A DNA stretch of 64,000 nt from Streptococcus australis (GTDB lineage Bacteria; Bacillota; Bacilli; Lactobacillales; Streptococcaceae), in NCBI RefSeq assembly GCF_019930045.1, contig NZ_JAHZQQ010000002.1:35736-99735 (forward strand), in the 5' to 3' direction. The notes below the pieces were generated by a model. The model had not been told where the DNA came from. It saw only the letters and a list, made by a program, of their open reading frames with translations, and did no database searches. Numbering within the stretch: the first letter of the stretch is position 1; every line of letters starts with the position of its first letter. Positions 1 to 11,377 of the stretch are shown here, piece by piece. Made by a program: the position numbers and the translations under genes.

Positions 1-594
1 AATACCCAAGTAGCTTCAGAATTTGGAACAGAAGAAATTTCTACTATTGTGGTGCATATCCCGGATGTCAAACAGATTAAACCAACTGGGATCGAAGCGG
101 CGAAAAAATTAACCGAGTTATCGGGAGTTCGCCAAGGAGAATTCCAAATCTTTAACATGGATAGTATCTTGGAGCAGACCAATCAAATGCTCGGTATTAT
201 GACAACAGTCATCGGAGCGATTGCAGGAATCTCCCTTCTCGTTGGTGGGATTGGGGTCATGAATATCATGTTGGTATCTGTGACTGAGCGGACACGTGAA
301 ATCGGTCTGAGAAAAGCTCTTGGAGCTACTCGTGGAAAAATCTTGATTCAATTCCTCATCGAATCCATGGTCTTGACCATGATGGGAGGAATTCTCGGTC
401 TGGGATTGGCTTATGGTGTCAATGCCCTCATCGCCACAGCTGCCGCAGGTGCTCTAGAAGGACCACCAGTCGTCTCCATGTCAGTGGCTATCGGAAGTAT
501 CATCTTTTCAGCTTGTGTCGGAATTGTCTTTGGTATCTTACCAGCAAGCAAGGCATCAAAACTCGATCCGATTGAAGCTCTTCGCTATGAATAA
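1..594 (+). CDS. ABC transporter permease, MacB/FtsX type (5' end cut by window)
   Basis: The reading frame is open to the left edge, so only about the last 197 residues are present. They contain part of an extracellular domain, then three hydrophobic segments with the MacB/FtsX hallmark: a glycine-rich helix (GGIGVMNIMLVSVTERTREIG, about residues 80-100 of the visible part), a conserved GLRKALGA stretch, and the terminal DPIEALRYE. Proteins of this family work with an ATPase and often a membrane-fusion protein to act on extracytoplasmic peptides or antimicrobials. The partner genes would lie upstream, outside the window. An imperfect terminator follows about 55 bases downstream. The family is certain from the C-terminal signature; the substrate cannot be told. 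Confidence 0.9.
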   Translation, partial: NTQVASEFGTEEISTIVVHIPDVKQIKPTGIEAAKKLTELSGVRQGEFQIFNMDSILEQTNQMLGIMTTVIGAIAGISLLVGGIGVMNIMLVSVTERTREIGLRKALGATRGKILIQFLIESMVLTMMGGILGLGLAYGVNALIATAAAGALEGPPVVSMSVAIGSIIFSACVGIVFGILPASKASKLDPIEALRYE

Positions 595-649
595 GGATGA
601 ATGACCTATATTGTTGACTCGGATGAAGTAAAATTTGATTATGAATGAA

Positions 650-700
650 TGGAATGTGATGGAAAAGGGAGAAGGAACCCTTTCCTTCCATTCCTTTTTT
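650..700 (+). terminator. Rho-independent terminator after the ABC permease
   Basis: Imperfect hairpin with arms GGAATG..GGAAAAGGG and CCCTTTCC..CATTCC, followed directly by six T. It separates the permease from lysS. Confidence 0.7.
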
Positions 701-741
701 CATTTTTCCTGCTCAAGAATAGTGTATTTCCCCGTCAAATA

Positions 742-2268
<1,527 letters not shown>

Positions 2269-2276
2269 GCTAAAAG

Positions 2277-2306
2277 AAAACACTGATCACAAGATCAGTG
2301 TTTTTT
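2277..2306. terminator. Bidirectional terminator between lysS and the histidine phosphatase gene
   Basis: Perfect 8-bp stem CACTGATC/GATCAGTG with a T run on the plus side and an A-rich stretch on the left, so it can serve both convergent genes. Confidence 0.85.
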
Positions 2307-2928
2307 AGTCTTCCAAATAAGAAGTATCATTCCATTGTAAGAGATCAAAGTGCTCAAAATCATCTGTTGTCAAAATGGTCACACTGGCATTGTCGAGACC
2401 GCCATTTTTTCGGAGTTCCTCTGGTTTATAGCCTAGAAGAGTCCGAATAGAAGCTGTTAAATTAGCGCCATGGCCAACAATTAGAATGGCCTCGCCAGAC
2501 TGGTCTTTTAAACTTTTGATAAAATTTCCGGTCCGTTGGGTGGTTTCTTCAACGGATTCTGCTCCGAAAATATCGTGGTGAAACTCAGCTAAATTATGAC
2601 GAAAGGCCTTCATTTCCTCCGGATAGAGAGCTTTCAGCTCCTTAATTTTTCTACCTTCTAGCCTACCAAGTCGCCATTCCCGGAGAGCAGGAACCTCTTG
2701 AAGGGTGATGGGATGCTGATTTTGTTTGAGGAGGATTTGAGCAGTATGGACGGCTCTTGGCAAGTCGCTTGAATAAGCTGCGTCAAAGTATGTTTGAGAT
2801 AGATGCTGGCCCAAGGCTTCCAACTGCTGGATGGAAGATTCTAACAGCGGAGAGTCGCCATTTGCCCCTTGGATACGGCCCTCCTCATTCCACTCAGTAC
2901 GTCCGTGACGGACAAAATATAATTTCAT
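2305..2928 (-). CDS. Histidine phosphatase family protein (phosphoglycerate-mutase-like)
   Basis: A 207-residue member of the branch-1 histidine phosphatase superfamily. The catalytic RHG motif is at residues 7-9 (VRHGRTEW) and the second histidine lies in VGHGANLTA near residue 153. Length and motifs fit GpmB-like broad-specificity phosphatases; the substrate is not predictable. It is the second gene of a minus-strand pair, starting 14 bases after ybaK, with AAAGGA about ten bases before the ATG. It could be annotated as a phosphoglycerate mutase, but a true cofactor-dependent glycolytic PGM is longer, so a general phosphatase is more likely. Confidence 0.9.
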   Translation of the reverse strand: MKLYFVRHGRTEWNEEGRIQGANGDSPLLESSIQQLEALGQHLSQTYFDAAYSSDLPRAVHTAQILLKQNQHPITLQEVPALREWRLGRLEGRKIKELKALYPEEMKAFRHNLAEFHHDIFGAESVEETTQRTGNFIKSLKDQSGEAILIVGHGANLTASIRTLLGYKPEELRKNGGLDNASVTILTTDDFEHFDLLQWNDTSYLED

Positions 2929-2942
2929 ATTGGTTTTATCCT

Positions 2943-3416
2943 TTATTCGACTAAGTCCTCGAAGCTAGCCTTGACAAAATCAGCTAAATCTTGCGCCTTG
3001 ATTTGAATACTGTGACCAACTTCACCTGCAGAGACAATCATTTGATCTAGGTCCAGGGCGGATTGATCAATGAAAATAGGGTAGTTGTGTTTTTGTCGAA
3101 TTCCAACAGGATTATTAGCCCCGTGGACATAGCCCGTCGTTTTTTCTAAATCTTTTTGCGGAATCATACTAACTTTTTTATTGCCAGATAGTTTGGCTAA
3201 TTTTTTCTCTGACAAATGGGCAGAGATGGGAACAATTCCGATGACAGGACCAGTTTTATCACCTGTTAAGGCTAGTGTCTTATAGATTTGGTCAGTCGTA
3301 ATCCCTTCTGGAATGATTCCCTCAAGGACATTGATTTGTAATCCTGCATGGTCGATTTTTGCTTTTTGCAGTATTTGTTCAACCAATGTTTTTTTTACTT
3401 TTTGTTTTTTTGCCAT
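2943..3416 (-). CDS. ybaK: YbaK/EbsC-type aminoacyl-tRNA deacylase (Cys-tRNA(Pro) editing)
   Basis: A 157-residue single-domain YbaK protein. Family members hydrolyse Cys-tRNA(Pro) made in error by prolyl-tRNA synthetase. Diagnostic segments are the conserved lysine-bearing N-terminal half, GYVHGANNPVGIRQK in the middle and ISAGEVGHSI-like VSAGEVGHSIQIK near residue 130. The N-terminus is very lysine-rich. It heads a two-gene operon with the downstream histidine phosphatase. An extended -10 (TGATATAAT on the minus strand, 3448-3456) lies about 30 bases upstream; the ribosome binding site is weak (GTGAG close to the ATG). Confidence 0.93.
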   Translation of the reverse strand: MAKKQKVKKTLVEQILQKAKIDHAGLQINVLEGIIPEGITTDQIYKTLALTGDKTGPVIGIVPISAHLSEKKLAKLSGNKKVSMIPQKDLEKTTGYVHGANNPVGIRQKHNYPIFIDQSALDLDQMIVSAGEVGHSIQIKAQDLADFVKASFEDLVE

Positions 3417-3447
3417 CTCACTCTTCTCTTTCTCTTAATTTCCTAAC

Positions 3448-3456
3448 ATTATATCA
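3448..3456 (-). promoter_or_regulatory. ybaK promoter, extended -10
   Basis: Minus-strand TGATATAAT, a perfect TGnTATAAT, about 32 bases before the ybaK start. Confidence 0.6.
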
Positions 3457-3481
3457 TACTCTTTGAGTTTCCGTTCAAGAG

Positions 3482-3504
3482 AAAAAGAGGCAGTTGCCTC
3501 TTTT
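3482..3504 (-). terminator. Terminator of the GH25 gene
   Basis: Stem AAAAGAGGC/GCCTCTTTT overlapping the GH25 stop codon, followed on the minus strand by a T-rich run. Confidence 0.75.
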
Positions 3505-4366
3505 AATTCTTTTCTATAGTAAATAGTTTTCGGTAGATTTTTTCTTGATCTTGTGTGGGCGCAATCTGGTTCAAGTCCAAGTAGTGGGTGAAGCCATTCA
3601 ATTGCCCCTGAGAGGTGTACTGATGAAGATCATACTCGTCATCAGTAGATGGGGCTGCATTGTAGTAGCCGTCATCATAGTCATAAGTTGGAATCCAGAG
3701 GGCGGTAAATTTATTAGTGGAGATACTATGTTCTTCCATGAAATAGGTCCCAATATAGATTCCGATATTTTTGGCTCCCAATGATTCTAGCTTGGCACGG
3801 AAGGCTTCCACTCCAGCGTTCATATCACCCATCGTCTTTTCTTCTACATCCAGCCAATAGTAGGTTGGTTTGTATTTTTTGGATGCCTGATAGAACTCTT
3901 CTGCTTCCTTTTCCATTTCTTTTTTGTCCTTGGCAGCTACGTAAGCATATACCGCAACTGGAATATTTCGTTTTTGAAACTCTTTAATATGAGTTTCGTA
4001 TGATTTGTCAATTCCATTTAAATAAGTCGCAGCATTTTCTTTTTTAGCTTGAGCGCCACTATGAACTCGAACAATGACTCCAGAAACATTCTGTGCTAAG
4101 AGATCATAATCAATCTCGCTTGGCAATTGCCAACCAGAGATATCAATAATTGGTCGATTCAAAAATTCTTGATCTAATTCTTCAACTGAGTCAGAAGAAG
4201 AGGAAGATGGGATTTTTGTTTGATTGGTTGTCTTTGCCTCTTGTAGGGTCTTGTTTCTAGCAAGTTGATTCCTTTGGATATCTGCTACTGTTTTAGAAAT
4301 TATCAAAAAGGAAAAGATACTTGCGAAAAAGACAAAGAGGACAATTGGTTTAATCCTTTTTCTCAT
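3503..4366 (-). CDS. Membrane-anchored glycoside hydrolase family 25 muramidase
   Basis: 287 residues. A single N-terminal hydrophobic segment (about residues 7-28) has no obvious cleavage site, so the protein is probably membrane-anchored and faces outward. A low-complexity Ser/Thr linker (about 48-62, PSSSSSDS) leads to a GH25 lysozyme domain from about residue 72 (PIIDISGWQ) with the catalytic Asp-x-Glu in YWLDVEEKT near residue 172 and the late WIPTYDYDDG and DLHQYTS strands. GH25 enzymes cut the MurNAc-GlcNAc bond. There is no choline-binding or LysM module, so anchoring replaces wall binding. No ribosome binding site precedes the ATG; a TAAAAT box ends eight bases before it, suggesting a leaderless mRNA. 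Confidence 0.93.
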   Translation of the reverse strand: MRKRIKPIVLFVFFASIFSFLIISKTVADIQRNQLARNKTLQEAKTTNQTKIPSSSSSDSVEELDQEFLNRPIIDISGWQLPSEIDYDLLAQNVSGVIVRVHSGAQAKKENAATYLNGIDKSYETHIKEFQKRNIPVAVYAYVAAKDKKEMEKEAEEFYQASKKYKPTYYWLDVEEKTMGDMNAGVEAFRAKLESLGAKNIGIYIGTYFMEEHSISTNKFTALWIPTYDYDDGYYNAAPSTDDEYDLHQYTSQGQLNGFTHYLDLNQIAPTQDQEKIYRKLFTIEKN

Positions 4367-4374
4367 ACAGAATC

Positions 4375-4380
4375 ATTTTA
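4375..4380 (-). promoter_or_regulatory. Probable -10 box of the GH25 gene, leaderless arrangement
   Basis: Minus-strand TAAAAT with only eight bases to the ATG. Transcription would begin within one or two bases of the start codon. Confidence 0.45.
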
Positions 4381-4582
4381 CCGTAAAAGATGGAAAAAGG
4401 CAAAACAAAGGGTCCGAAAACAGGAAAAACAAGATGATATTATAGTGAATCAGAGGATTGATTTTCCTTGCTTCCTCACAATAGTTGAAGTAGAAATAAG
4501 AGTTAGACTGGTCTGTTTGATCATCTTTTGAAAGTGAAAACCGAATCTTATTTGGTCTTTCCTTTTTTTTACAATTGAAAGG

Positions 4583-4591
4583 TGATATAAT
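4583..4591 (+). promoter_or_regulatory. ftsW promoter, extended -10
   Basis: TGATATAAT, 31 bases before the ftsW ATG; no convincing -35. It lies in the 256-base divergent gap between the GH25 gene and ftsW, which otherwise shows nothing recognisable. Confidence 0.65.
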
Positions 4592-4622
4592 GAAATTTGA
4601 AAATTAGAAGTATGGGTGTTAC

Positions 4623-5861
4623 ATGAAATTAGAAAAACGTCATTTTTTAAACTATTCAATCCTGATCCCTTACCTCCTTTTGTCAGTATTGGGATTGATT
4701 GTAGTCTACTCGACAACGAGTGCCTTAGCCATCCAAAAAGGGGTTAGTCCTTTCGGAATGATCAGAAGCCAGGGGATCTTTTTTGTTCTAAGTTTGATCA
4801 CTATTCTGATTACCTATAAGGTGAAATTAAATGTCCTTAAGAAAAAGGGCTTCATTGGAATTTTCATTATAGCTGAGACGATCCTTCTTTTGCTATCGCG
4901 TTTCATCACAGATACGGTGAATGGTGCGCATGGATGGTTGAGTTTCGGAGGTTTCTCGATTCAGCCAGCTGAGTATTTGAAGATTATCATCGTCTGGTAC
5001 TTGGCCCTGGTCTTCTCTAAAAAGCAAGAAGAAATTCAACGATATGATTACCAAGCGTTAACCCACAATCAATGGCTTCCTCGAGATTTGTCGGATTGGC
5101 GTTGGATGGTGCTCTTCCTGATTGCTATTGTGGTCATCATGCCAGACTTAGGAAATGCGACCATTCTTGCACTGACAACCTTAATTATGATTAGTGCAAG
5201 TGGCATAGCTTACCGCTGGTTCTCAAGCTTATTAGCTATCCTCGTAGGAGGTTCAACCGTTCTTCTTTATTCTATTCAGCTTATCGGGGTAGAGCGTTTC
5301 TCTAAAATCCCTGTCTTTGGATATGTAGCGAAACGATTCAGTGCTTTTTACAACCCCTTTAATGATTTATCAGATTCGGGACACCAACTAGCCAATTCTT
5401 ATTACGCCATGAGTAATGGGGGCTGGTTTGGCCTTGGGCTTGGAAATTCGATTGAAAAGCAAGGGTACTTGCCAGAAGCTCATACAGACTTTGTCTTTTC
5501 AATCGTTATTGAAGAACTTGGTTTTGTGGGAGCTAGTCTCATCCTAGCCTTGTTGTTCTTCTTAATTTTACGCATTATTCTTGTCGGGATTCGGGCAAGA
5601 GATCCATTTAATTCAATGATGGCGATTGGTATAGGAGGGATGCTCCTGACCCAAACCTTCATCAACATTGGTGGGATTTCTGGGCTGATTCCTTCGACAG
5701 GGGTGACCTTCCCCTTCCTTTCACAAGGAGGAAATAGTTTGTGGGTCTTATCCATTGCGATTGCCCTTGTCTTGAATATTGATGCGAGTGAAAAGCGCGC
5801 CCTAGCTACTCAAGAGGCCCCTTCTTACGAGAAGCCTCAGAAAATTCAGAGCTATTACTAA
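4623..5861 (+). CDS. ftsW: Septal peptidoglycan glycosyltransferase FtsW (SEDS family)
   Basis: 412 residues with about ten membrane segments. SEDS proteins polymerise lipid II into glycan strands together with a class B PBP; FtsW does so at the division septum. The SEDS signature is clear: WLSFGGFSIQPAEYLK near residue 120, the extracellular loop DSGHQLANSYYAMSNGG near 255, PEAHTDFVFSIVIEELGFVG near 290, and FPFLSQGGNSLW near 365. Assignment as FtsW rather than RodA rests on the position directly before ppc, as in pneumococcus, and on a separate, better RodA candidate at 28 kb. The ribosome binding site is weak (GGGTG). ppc starts 28 bases after the stop. Confidence 0.92.
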   Translation: MKLEKRHFLNYSILIPYLLLSVLGLIVVYSTTSALAIQKGVSPFGMIRSQGIFFVLSLITILITYKVKLNVLKKKGFIGIFIIAETILLLLSRFITDTVNGAHGWLSFGGFSIQPAEYLKIIIVWYLALVFSKKQEEIQRYDYQALTHNQWLPRDLSDWRWMVLFLIAIVVIMPDLGNATILALTTLIMISASGIAYRWFSSLLAILVGGSTVLLYSIQLIGVERFSKIPVFGYVAKRFSAFYNPFNDLSDSGHQLANSYYAMSNGGWFGLGLGNSIEKQGYLPEAHTDFVFSIVIEELGFVGASLILALLFFLILRIILVGIRARDPFNSMMAIGIGGMLLTQTFINIGGISGLIPSTGVTFPFLSQGGNSLWVLSIAIALVLNIDASEKRALATQEAPSYEKPQKIQSYY

Positions 5862-5889
5862 ATCGGAGTGAGTAAAGAAAGGAGTTATC

Positions 5890-8715
5890 ATGACTTTACA
5901 AAAACTAGAGAGCTACACCAACAAAGAGATTATCAAAGAAGAAGCTGAGATTTTAACAACTATTTTAGAAGATATTGCTAAAAATTTGGTGAGTCCAGAA
6001 ACCTTTGATAAGATTCTTGAATTGAAAAAACTATCTGTTTCAAAAGATTATTTAAATTTGGATCAAATTGTCAAAGATCTATCAAATGAAGAGATGACTG
6101 TGATTTCTCGCTACTTTGCCATTCTTCCCTTGTTGATTAATATCTCTGAAGACGTCGATTTGGCTTTTGAAATCAATCATCAAAATAATGTGGGACAAGA
6201 CTATCTTGGAAAGCTGTCGTCCACCATTCGCCAGGTGGCTGAGACTGAAAATGCTCAGGAAATCTTGGAACACCTCAATGTGGTACCGGTATTGACCGCT
6301 CATCCGACCCAAGTACAACGGAAAACCATGTTGGACTTAACCACTCACATTCACAGTCTTTTGCGCCAACACCGGGATGTAAAAGCTGGCTTGATGAACG
6401 AGACCAAATGGTACAATAATTTGCGTCGTAATATTGAAATTATGATGCAAACCGATATGATCCGTGAAAAGAAACTCAAGGTAACCAATGAGATTACCAA
6501 CGTCATGGAATACTATAATAGCTCCTTCCTTCAGGCTGTTCCCAACTTAATGTTGGAATACAAACGTCTTGCCAAAGAGCAAGGGATTGAGTTGCAACAC
6601 CCCAAACCGATTACGATGGGAATGTGGATCGGTGGAGACCGGGATGGGAATCCTTTTGTAACTGCAGAGACCTTGAAGCGATCAGCTACGATTCAAAGTG
6701 AAGTCATTCTGAACTATTATATTCAGAAAATCTCTAGTCTTTATCGGAACTTCTCCCTCTCTACCAATCTTTCAAAAACCAGTCAAGCGGTTGAAGAGAT
6801 GGCAGCTCGTTCCAGTGATACATCTGTCTTTAGAGAGAAGGAGCCTTACCGTCGGGCCTTCCATTATATTCAATCCAAGTTGGTCCAAACCTTATTGAAT
6901 ATTAAGGAATGGTCTGTCGTTGGCTCAACAGTAGATGACCGTCATCCGGTTGAACGTCTTCTCGGTGCTCACACCCATCAACAAGGAGTGGTTTCTGATT
7001 ATATTGGTAATCGCATCAGTGGAGCTATCCAAGAGTTGGCAGAAGATCGTCCTCCTTATTACGAAACAGTTGAAGAATTTAAACAGGATTTGACCCTTAT
7101 TCAAGAATCATTGATTGAAAATAAGGCAGAAGCCTTAATCTCAGGAGAGTTTGCTGAGTTATTAGAAGCAGTAGAAGTCTTTGGATTCTTCTTGGCTTCA
7201 ATCGATATGCGTCAAGATTCGAGTGTACATGAAGCCTGTGTTGCGGAACTTCTCAAAGAAGCTGGAATCAATGACCATTATAGTGATTTGTCAGAAGACG
7301 AAAAGTGCGAGTTGCTTTTACAAGAGTTGTTAGAAGATCCTCGGATTTTATCTGCTACCCATGCAGAAAAATCAGAATTGCTTGAAAAAGAATTAGCTAT
7401 TTTCCAAACAGCGCGTGAATTAAAAGACCGCTTAGGAGAAGATGTCATTCGCCAAACCATTATTTCTCACGCAACCAGTGTATCGGATATGCTTGAGTTG
7501 GCTATCATGTTGAAAGAAGTGGGACTGATTGACAAAGAAAGCGCACGTGTGCAAATTGTTCCTCTTTTTGAGACCATCGAAGACTTGGATCAATCAGAAG
7601 ATACAATGAGAAAGTATCTATCACTTCCAATTGCTAAGCGCTGGATTGCTTCTAAGAATAACTACCAAGAAATTATGCTTGGTTATTCAGATAGTAACAA
7701 AGACGGTGGTTATCTATCTTCTTGTTGGACTCTTTATAAGGCCCAGCAACAATTAACAGCGATTGGCGACGAGTTTGGTGTCAAAATTACCTTTTTCCAT
7801 GGCCGTGGGGGAACGGTTGGTCGTGGGGGTGGTCCAACCTATGAAGCCATCACCTCACAACCATTGAGATCCATTAATGACCGCATTCGTTTGACTGAGC
7901 AAGGTGAGGTAATTGGCAATAAATATGGGAACAAGGATGCAGCTTATTACAACTTGGAAATGTTGGTATCTGCAACGATTAACCGGATGATTGCTAAGCA
8001 GAAGAGTGAAAAGAGCATGTCCGATCAGTACAATGAGATAATGGACCAGATTGTCAATCGTAGCTACGATATTTATCGTGAACTGGTGTTTGGTAATGAG
8101 CATTTCTATGATTACTTCTTCGAATCCAGTCCGATTAAGGCGATTTCTAGTTTCAATATTGGTTCCCGTCCAGCAGCCCGTAAGACCATCAAAGAAATCG
8201 GTGGCCTGCGTGCCATTCCTTGGGTCTTCTCATGGTCACAAAGTCGGGTGATGTTCCCTGGTTGGTACGGTGTTGGTTCTAGCTTTAAGGAATTTATCGA
8301 TGCAGATCCAGAAAACATTGAAACCTTGCGTTATATGTACCAAAAATGGCCATTCTTCAAGTCTCTTCTTTCAAACGTAGACATGGTGCTCTCAAAAGCC
8401 AATATGAACATTGCTTTTGAATACGCCAAGCTGTGTGAAGAAGAGGAGGTTCGTGACATCTTCAATATTATCCTGGACGAGTGGCAATTGACTAAGGATG
8501 TTATTTTACAGATTGAAGGTCACGATGAACTCTTGGCTGAGAACCCTTATCTAAAAGATAGTTTAGATTATCGTATGCCATACTTTAATGTTCTGAACTA
8601 TATTCAATTAGAATTAATTAAACGCCAAAGACGCGGTGAATTGCCTGCTGATCAGGACAAGTTGATTCATATCACGATCAATGGTGTCGCGACAGGATTG
8701 CGTAATTCTGGTTAA
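5890..8715 (+). CDS. ppc: Phosphoenolpyruvate carboxylase
   Basis: 941 residues, full length for the bacterial enzyme. It carboxylates PEP to oxaloacetate, feeding aspartate-family synthesis in a bacterium without a complete TCA cycle. Visible signatures are [11 protein letters not shown] near residue 137 (catalytic His), GGDRDGNPF near 250, [10 protein letters not shown] near 597, the mobile [15 protein letters not shown] loop near 636, and the C-terminal RNSG-like end (LRNSG), which matches the family's invariant C-terminus. AAAGGAG precedes the ATG. It is probably co-transcribed with ftsW and ends in a strong terminator. Confidence 0.98.
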   Translation: MTLQKLESYTNKEIIKEEAEILTTILEDIAKNLVSPETFDKILELKKLSVSKDYLNLDQIVKDLSNEEMTVISRYFAILPLLINISEDVDLAFEINHQNNVGQDYLGKLSSTIRQVAETENAQEILEHLNVVPVLTAHPTQVQRKTMLDLTTHIHSLLRQHRDVKAGLMNETKWYNNLRRNIEIMMQTDMIREKKLKVTNEITNVMEYYNSSFLQAVPNLMLEYKRLAKEQGIELQHPKPITMGMWIGGDRDGNPFVTAETLKRSATIQSEVILNYYIQKISSLYRNFSLSTNLSKTSQAVEEMAARSSDTSVFREKEPYRRAFHYIQSKLVQTLLNIKEWSVVGSTVDDRHPVERLLGAHTHQQGVVSDYIGNRISGAIQELAEDRPPYYETVEEFKQDLTLIQESLIENKAEALISGEFAELLEAVEVFGFFLASIDMRQDSSVHEACVAELLKEAGINDHYSDLSEDEKCELLLQELLEDPRILSATHAEKSELLEKELAIFQTARELKDRLGEDVIRQTIISHATSVSDMLELAIMLKEVGLIDKESARVQIVPLFETIEDLDQSEDTMRKYLSLPIAKRWIASKNNYQEIMLGYSDSNKDGGYLSSCWTLYKAQQQLTAIGDEFGVKITFFHGRGGTVGRGGGPTYEAITSQPLRSINDRIRLTEQGEVIGNKYGNKDAAYYNLEMLVSATINRMIAKQKSEKSMSDQYNEIMDQIVNRSYDIYRELVFGNEHFYDYFFESSPIKAISSFNIGSRPAARKTIKEIGGLRAIPWVFSWSQSRVMFPGWYGVGSSFKEFIDADPENIETLRYMYQKWPFFKSLLSNVDMVLSKANMNIAFEYAKLCEEEEVRDIFNIILDEWQLTKDVILQIEGHDELLAENPYLKDSLDYRMPYFNVLNYIQLELIKRQRRGELPADQDKLIHITINGVATGLRNSG

Positions 8716-8725
8716 TCGTGAACCA

Positions 8726-8759
8726 TAAAACCAATCCCGATTAAAGGGATTGGTTTTTT
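8726..8759 (+). terminator. Terminator after ppc
   Basis: Perfect stem AAACCAATCCC/GGGATTGGTTT with a seven-base loop and trailing T run. Confidence 0.9.
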
Positions 8760-8926
8760 ACTGGAATAAAGTGAAAATGATTGTGAAAAAACTCGAAAAT
8801 TGGTCGCAAAAAATGAAAAATCTAGCTGTTTATTTCAAAAAAGAAGTGGAAATAAGATTTCACAAACTTTCATTTGGGTAAATTCCTTTAAGAAAAAAGA
8901 AATAAGAAAAAAAGCTAGTAAAACAC
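8760..8926. other. AT-rich spacer between ppc and tuf
   Basis: About 170 bases, strongly A-rich on the plus strand, with a small imperfect hairpin (TGGAAAT..ATTTCA near 8850). No gene, RNA or repeat was recognised. A-rich DNA upstream of the tuf promoter could act as an UP element; that is inference. Confidence 0.4.
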
Positions 8927-8954
8927 TTGCAATTTAGACGAAATTTGATAAAAT
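8927..8954 (+). promoter_or_regulatory. tuf promoter
   Basis: TTGCAA at 8927-8932, 16-base spacer, TAAAAT at 8949-8954, giving a leader of about 65 bases before tuf. Confidence 0.75.
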
Positions 8955-9025
8955 AGTAAGGAAAGTTAGACTGTATTGCCTACTGTCTATCTATAAAATA
9001 TATTTTATTGGAGGCTTTTACTCAA

Positions 9026-10222
<1,197 letters not shown>

Positions 10223-10263
10223 TTCGATCTAGTTCCCAGATTAACAATTATATAGACAGACAG

Positions 10264-10289
10264 AAAACCCCGTGAAGACGGGGTTTTTA
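10264..10289 (+). terminator. Terminator after tuf
   Basis: GC-rich stem AAAACCCCGT/ACGGGGTTTTT with a four-base loop. Confidence 0.92.
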
Positions 10290-10341
10290 TTGTTTTAAAA
10301 AGTAAAAGAGTTTGTGCAACCTTTCATTATGACGAAATTTA

Positions 10342-10350
10342 TGGTAAAAT
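10342..10350 (+). promoter_or_regulatory. tpiA promoter, extended -10
   Basis: TGGTAAAAT about 35 bases before the tpiA ATG; no clear -35. Confidence 0.65.
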
Positions 10351-10385
10351 AGGTTGTATAAAATTAGAAAAACGAGGTATGTGAA

Positions 10386-11144
10386 ATGTCACGTAAACCA
10401 TTTATTGCTGGTAACTGGAAAATGAACAAAAATCCAGAAGAAGCAAAAGCATTCGTTGAAGCAGTAGCATCAAAACTTCCTTCATCTGATCTTGTTGAAG
10501 CTGGGATTGCAGCTCCTGCACTTGACTTGACAACTGTTCTTGCTGCTGCTAAAGGTTCAAACCTTAAAGTTGCTGCTCAAAACTGCTACTTTGAAAACGC
10601 TGGGGCCTTCACTGGTGAAACTAGCCCACAAGTTTTGAAAGAAATCGGTACTGACTATGTTGTGATCGGGCACTCAGAACGTCGTGATTACTTCCACGAA
10701 ACAGACGAAGACATCAACAAAAAAGCAAAAGCTATCTTTGCAAATGGTTTGCTTCCAATCATCTGTTGTGGTGAAAGCCTTGAAACTTACGAAGCTGGTA
10801 AAGCGGCTGAATTCGTAGGTGCTCAAGTATCTGCTGCTTTGGCTGGTTTGACTCCTGAGCAAGTAGCTGCATCTGTTATCGCTTATGAGCCAATCTGGGC
10901 GATCGGTACTGGTAAATCTGCATCACAAGACGATGCACAAAAAATGTGTAAAGTGGTTCGTGACGTTGTAGCTGCTGACTTCGGTCAAGAAGTAGCTGAC
11001 AAAGTACGTGTCCAATATGGTGGTTCAGTGAAACCTGAAAACGTTGCTGAATACATGGCTTGTCCAGACGTTGATGGAGCTCTTGTTGGTGGTGCATCAC
11101 TTGATCCAGAAAGCTTCTTGGCATTGTTGAACTTCGTAAACTAA
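10386..11144 (+). CDS. tpiA: Triosephosphate isomerase
   Basis: 252 residues, standard TIM-barrel length. Interconverts dihydroxyacetone phosphate and glyceraldehyde 3-phosphate in glycolysis. Visible active-site elements are GNWKMNK near residue 9 (catalytic Lys), IGHSERR near 95 (catalytic His), [13 protein letters not shown] near 168 (catalytic Glu and loop 6) and YGGSVKPEN near 213. Codon use is as biased as in tuf and eno. GAGG precedes the ATG. Directly downstream lies the inverted-repeat element that separates it from the convergent murN. Confidence 0.99.
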   Translation: MSRKPFIAGNWKMNKNPEEAKAFVEAVASKLPSSDLVEAGIAAPALDLTTVLAAAKGSNLKVAAQNCYFENAGAFTGETSPQVLKEIGTDYVVIGHSERRDYFHETDEDINKKAKAIFANGLLPIICCGESLETYEAGKAAEFVGAQVSAALAGLTPEQVAASVIAYEPIWAIGTGKSASQDDAQKMCKVVRDVVAADFGQEVADKVRVQYGGSVKPENVAEYMACPDVDGALVGGASLDPESFLALLNFVN

Positions 11145-11153
11145 TCGAACATA

Positions 11154-11336
11154 AAAAGAGAGTGGGACAGAAATCGGTAATTCGTTAGAATTCGATTTCG
11201 TCGTCCCACCTTCGCACAGTTGAGTAGGGCTGTAAAAGCTGATGAAATCAGCGTAGTAGAGCCCACTCAACCACTGCGTCTTGCTCGACAATCCAAAAAC
11301 AATTGAGAGGCTAGGACTTTTGTCCCAGTCTCTTTT
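11154..11336. repeat. 183-bp intergenic inverted-repeat element, copy 1
   Basis: The ends are 16-base inverted repeats with one mismatch (AAAAGAGAGTGGGACA at 11154-11169; TGTCCCAGTCTCTTTT at 11321-11336). Inside are two further hairpins. One pairs GTGGGAC..AAATCG..AATTC with GAATT..CGATTT..GTCCCAC (11163-11209). The other pairs GTTGAGT..GGGCT..GCTGAT with ATCAGC..AGCCC..ACTCAAC (11219-11271). The last 75-80 bases recur in inverse orientation at the right edge of the window. No protein is likely. The form suggests a MITE-like, non-autonomous mobile element or a recurrent structured intergenic unit; the dinucleotide TA precedes the left end but no clear target duplication is seen. Confidence 0.8.
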
Positions 11337-11345
11337 CTTGTCTTA

Positions 11346-11377
11346 AAAAAACCAGCTAGAAGGCTGGTTTTGTTTTT
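11346..11377. terminator. Bidirectional terminator between tpiA and murN
   Basis: Stem AAAACCAGC/GCTGGTTTT with T runs on both strands, immediately after the murN stop codon. Confidence 0.85.
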
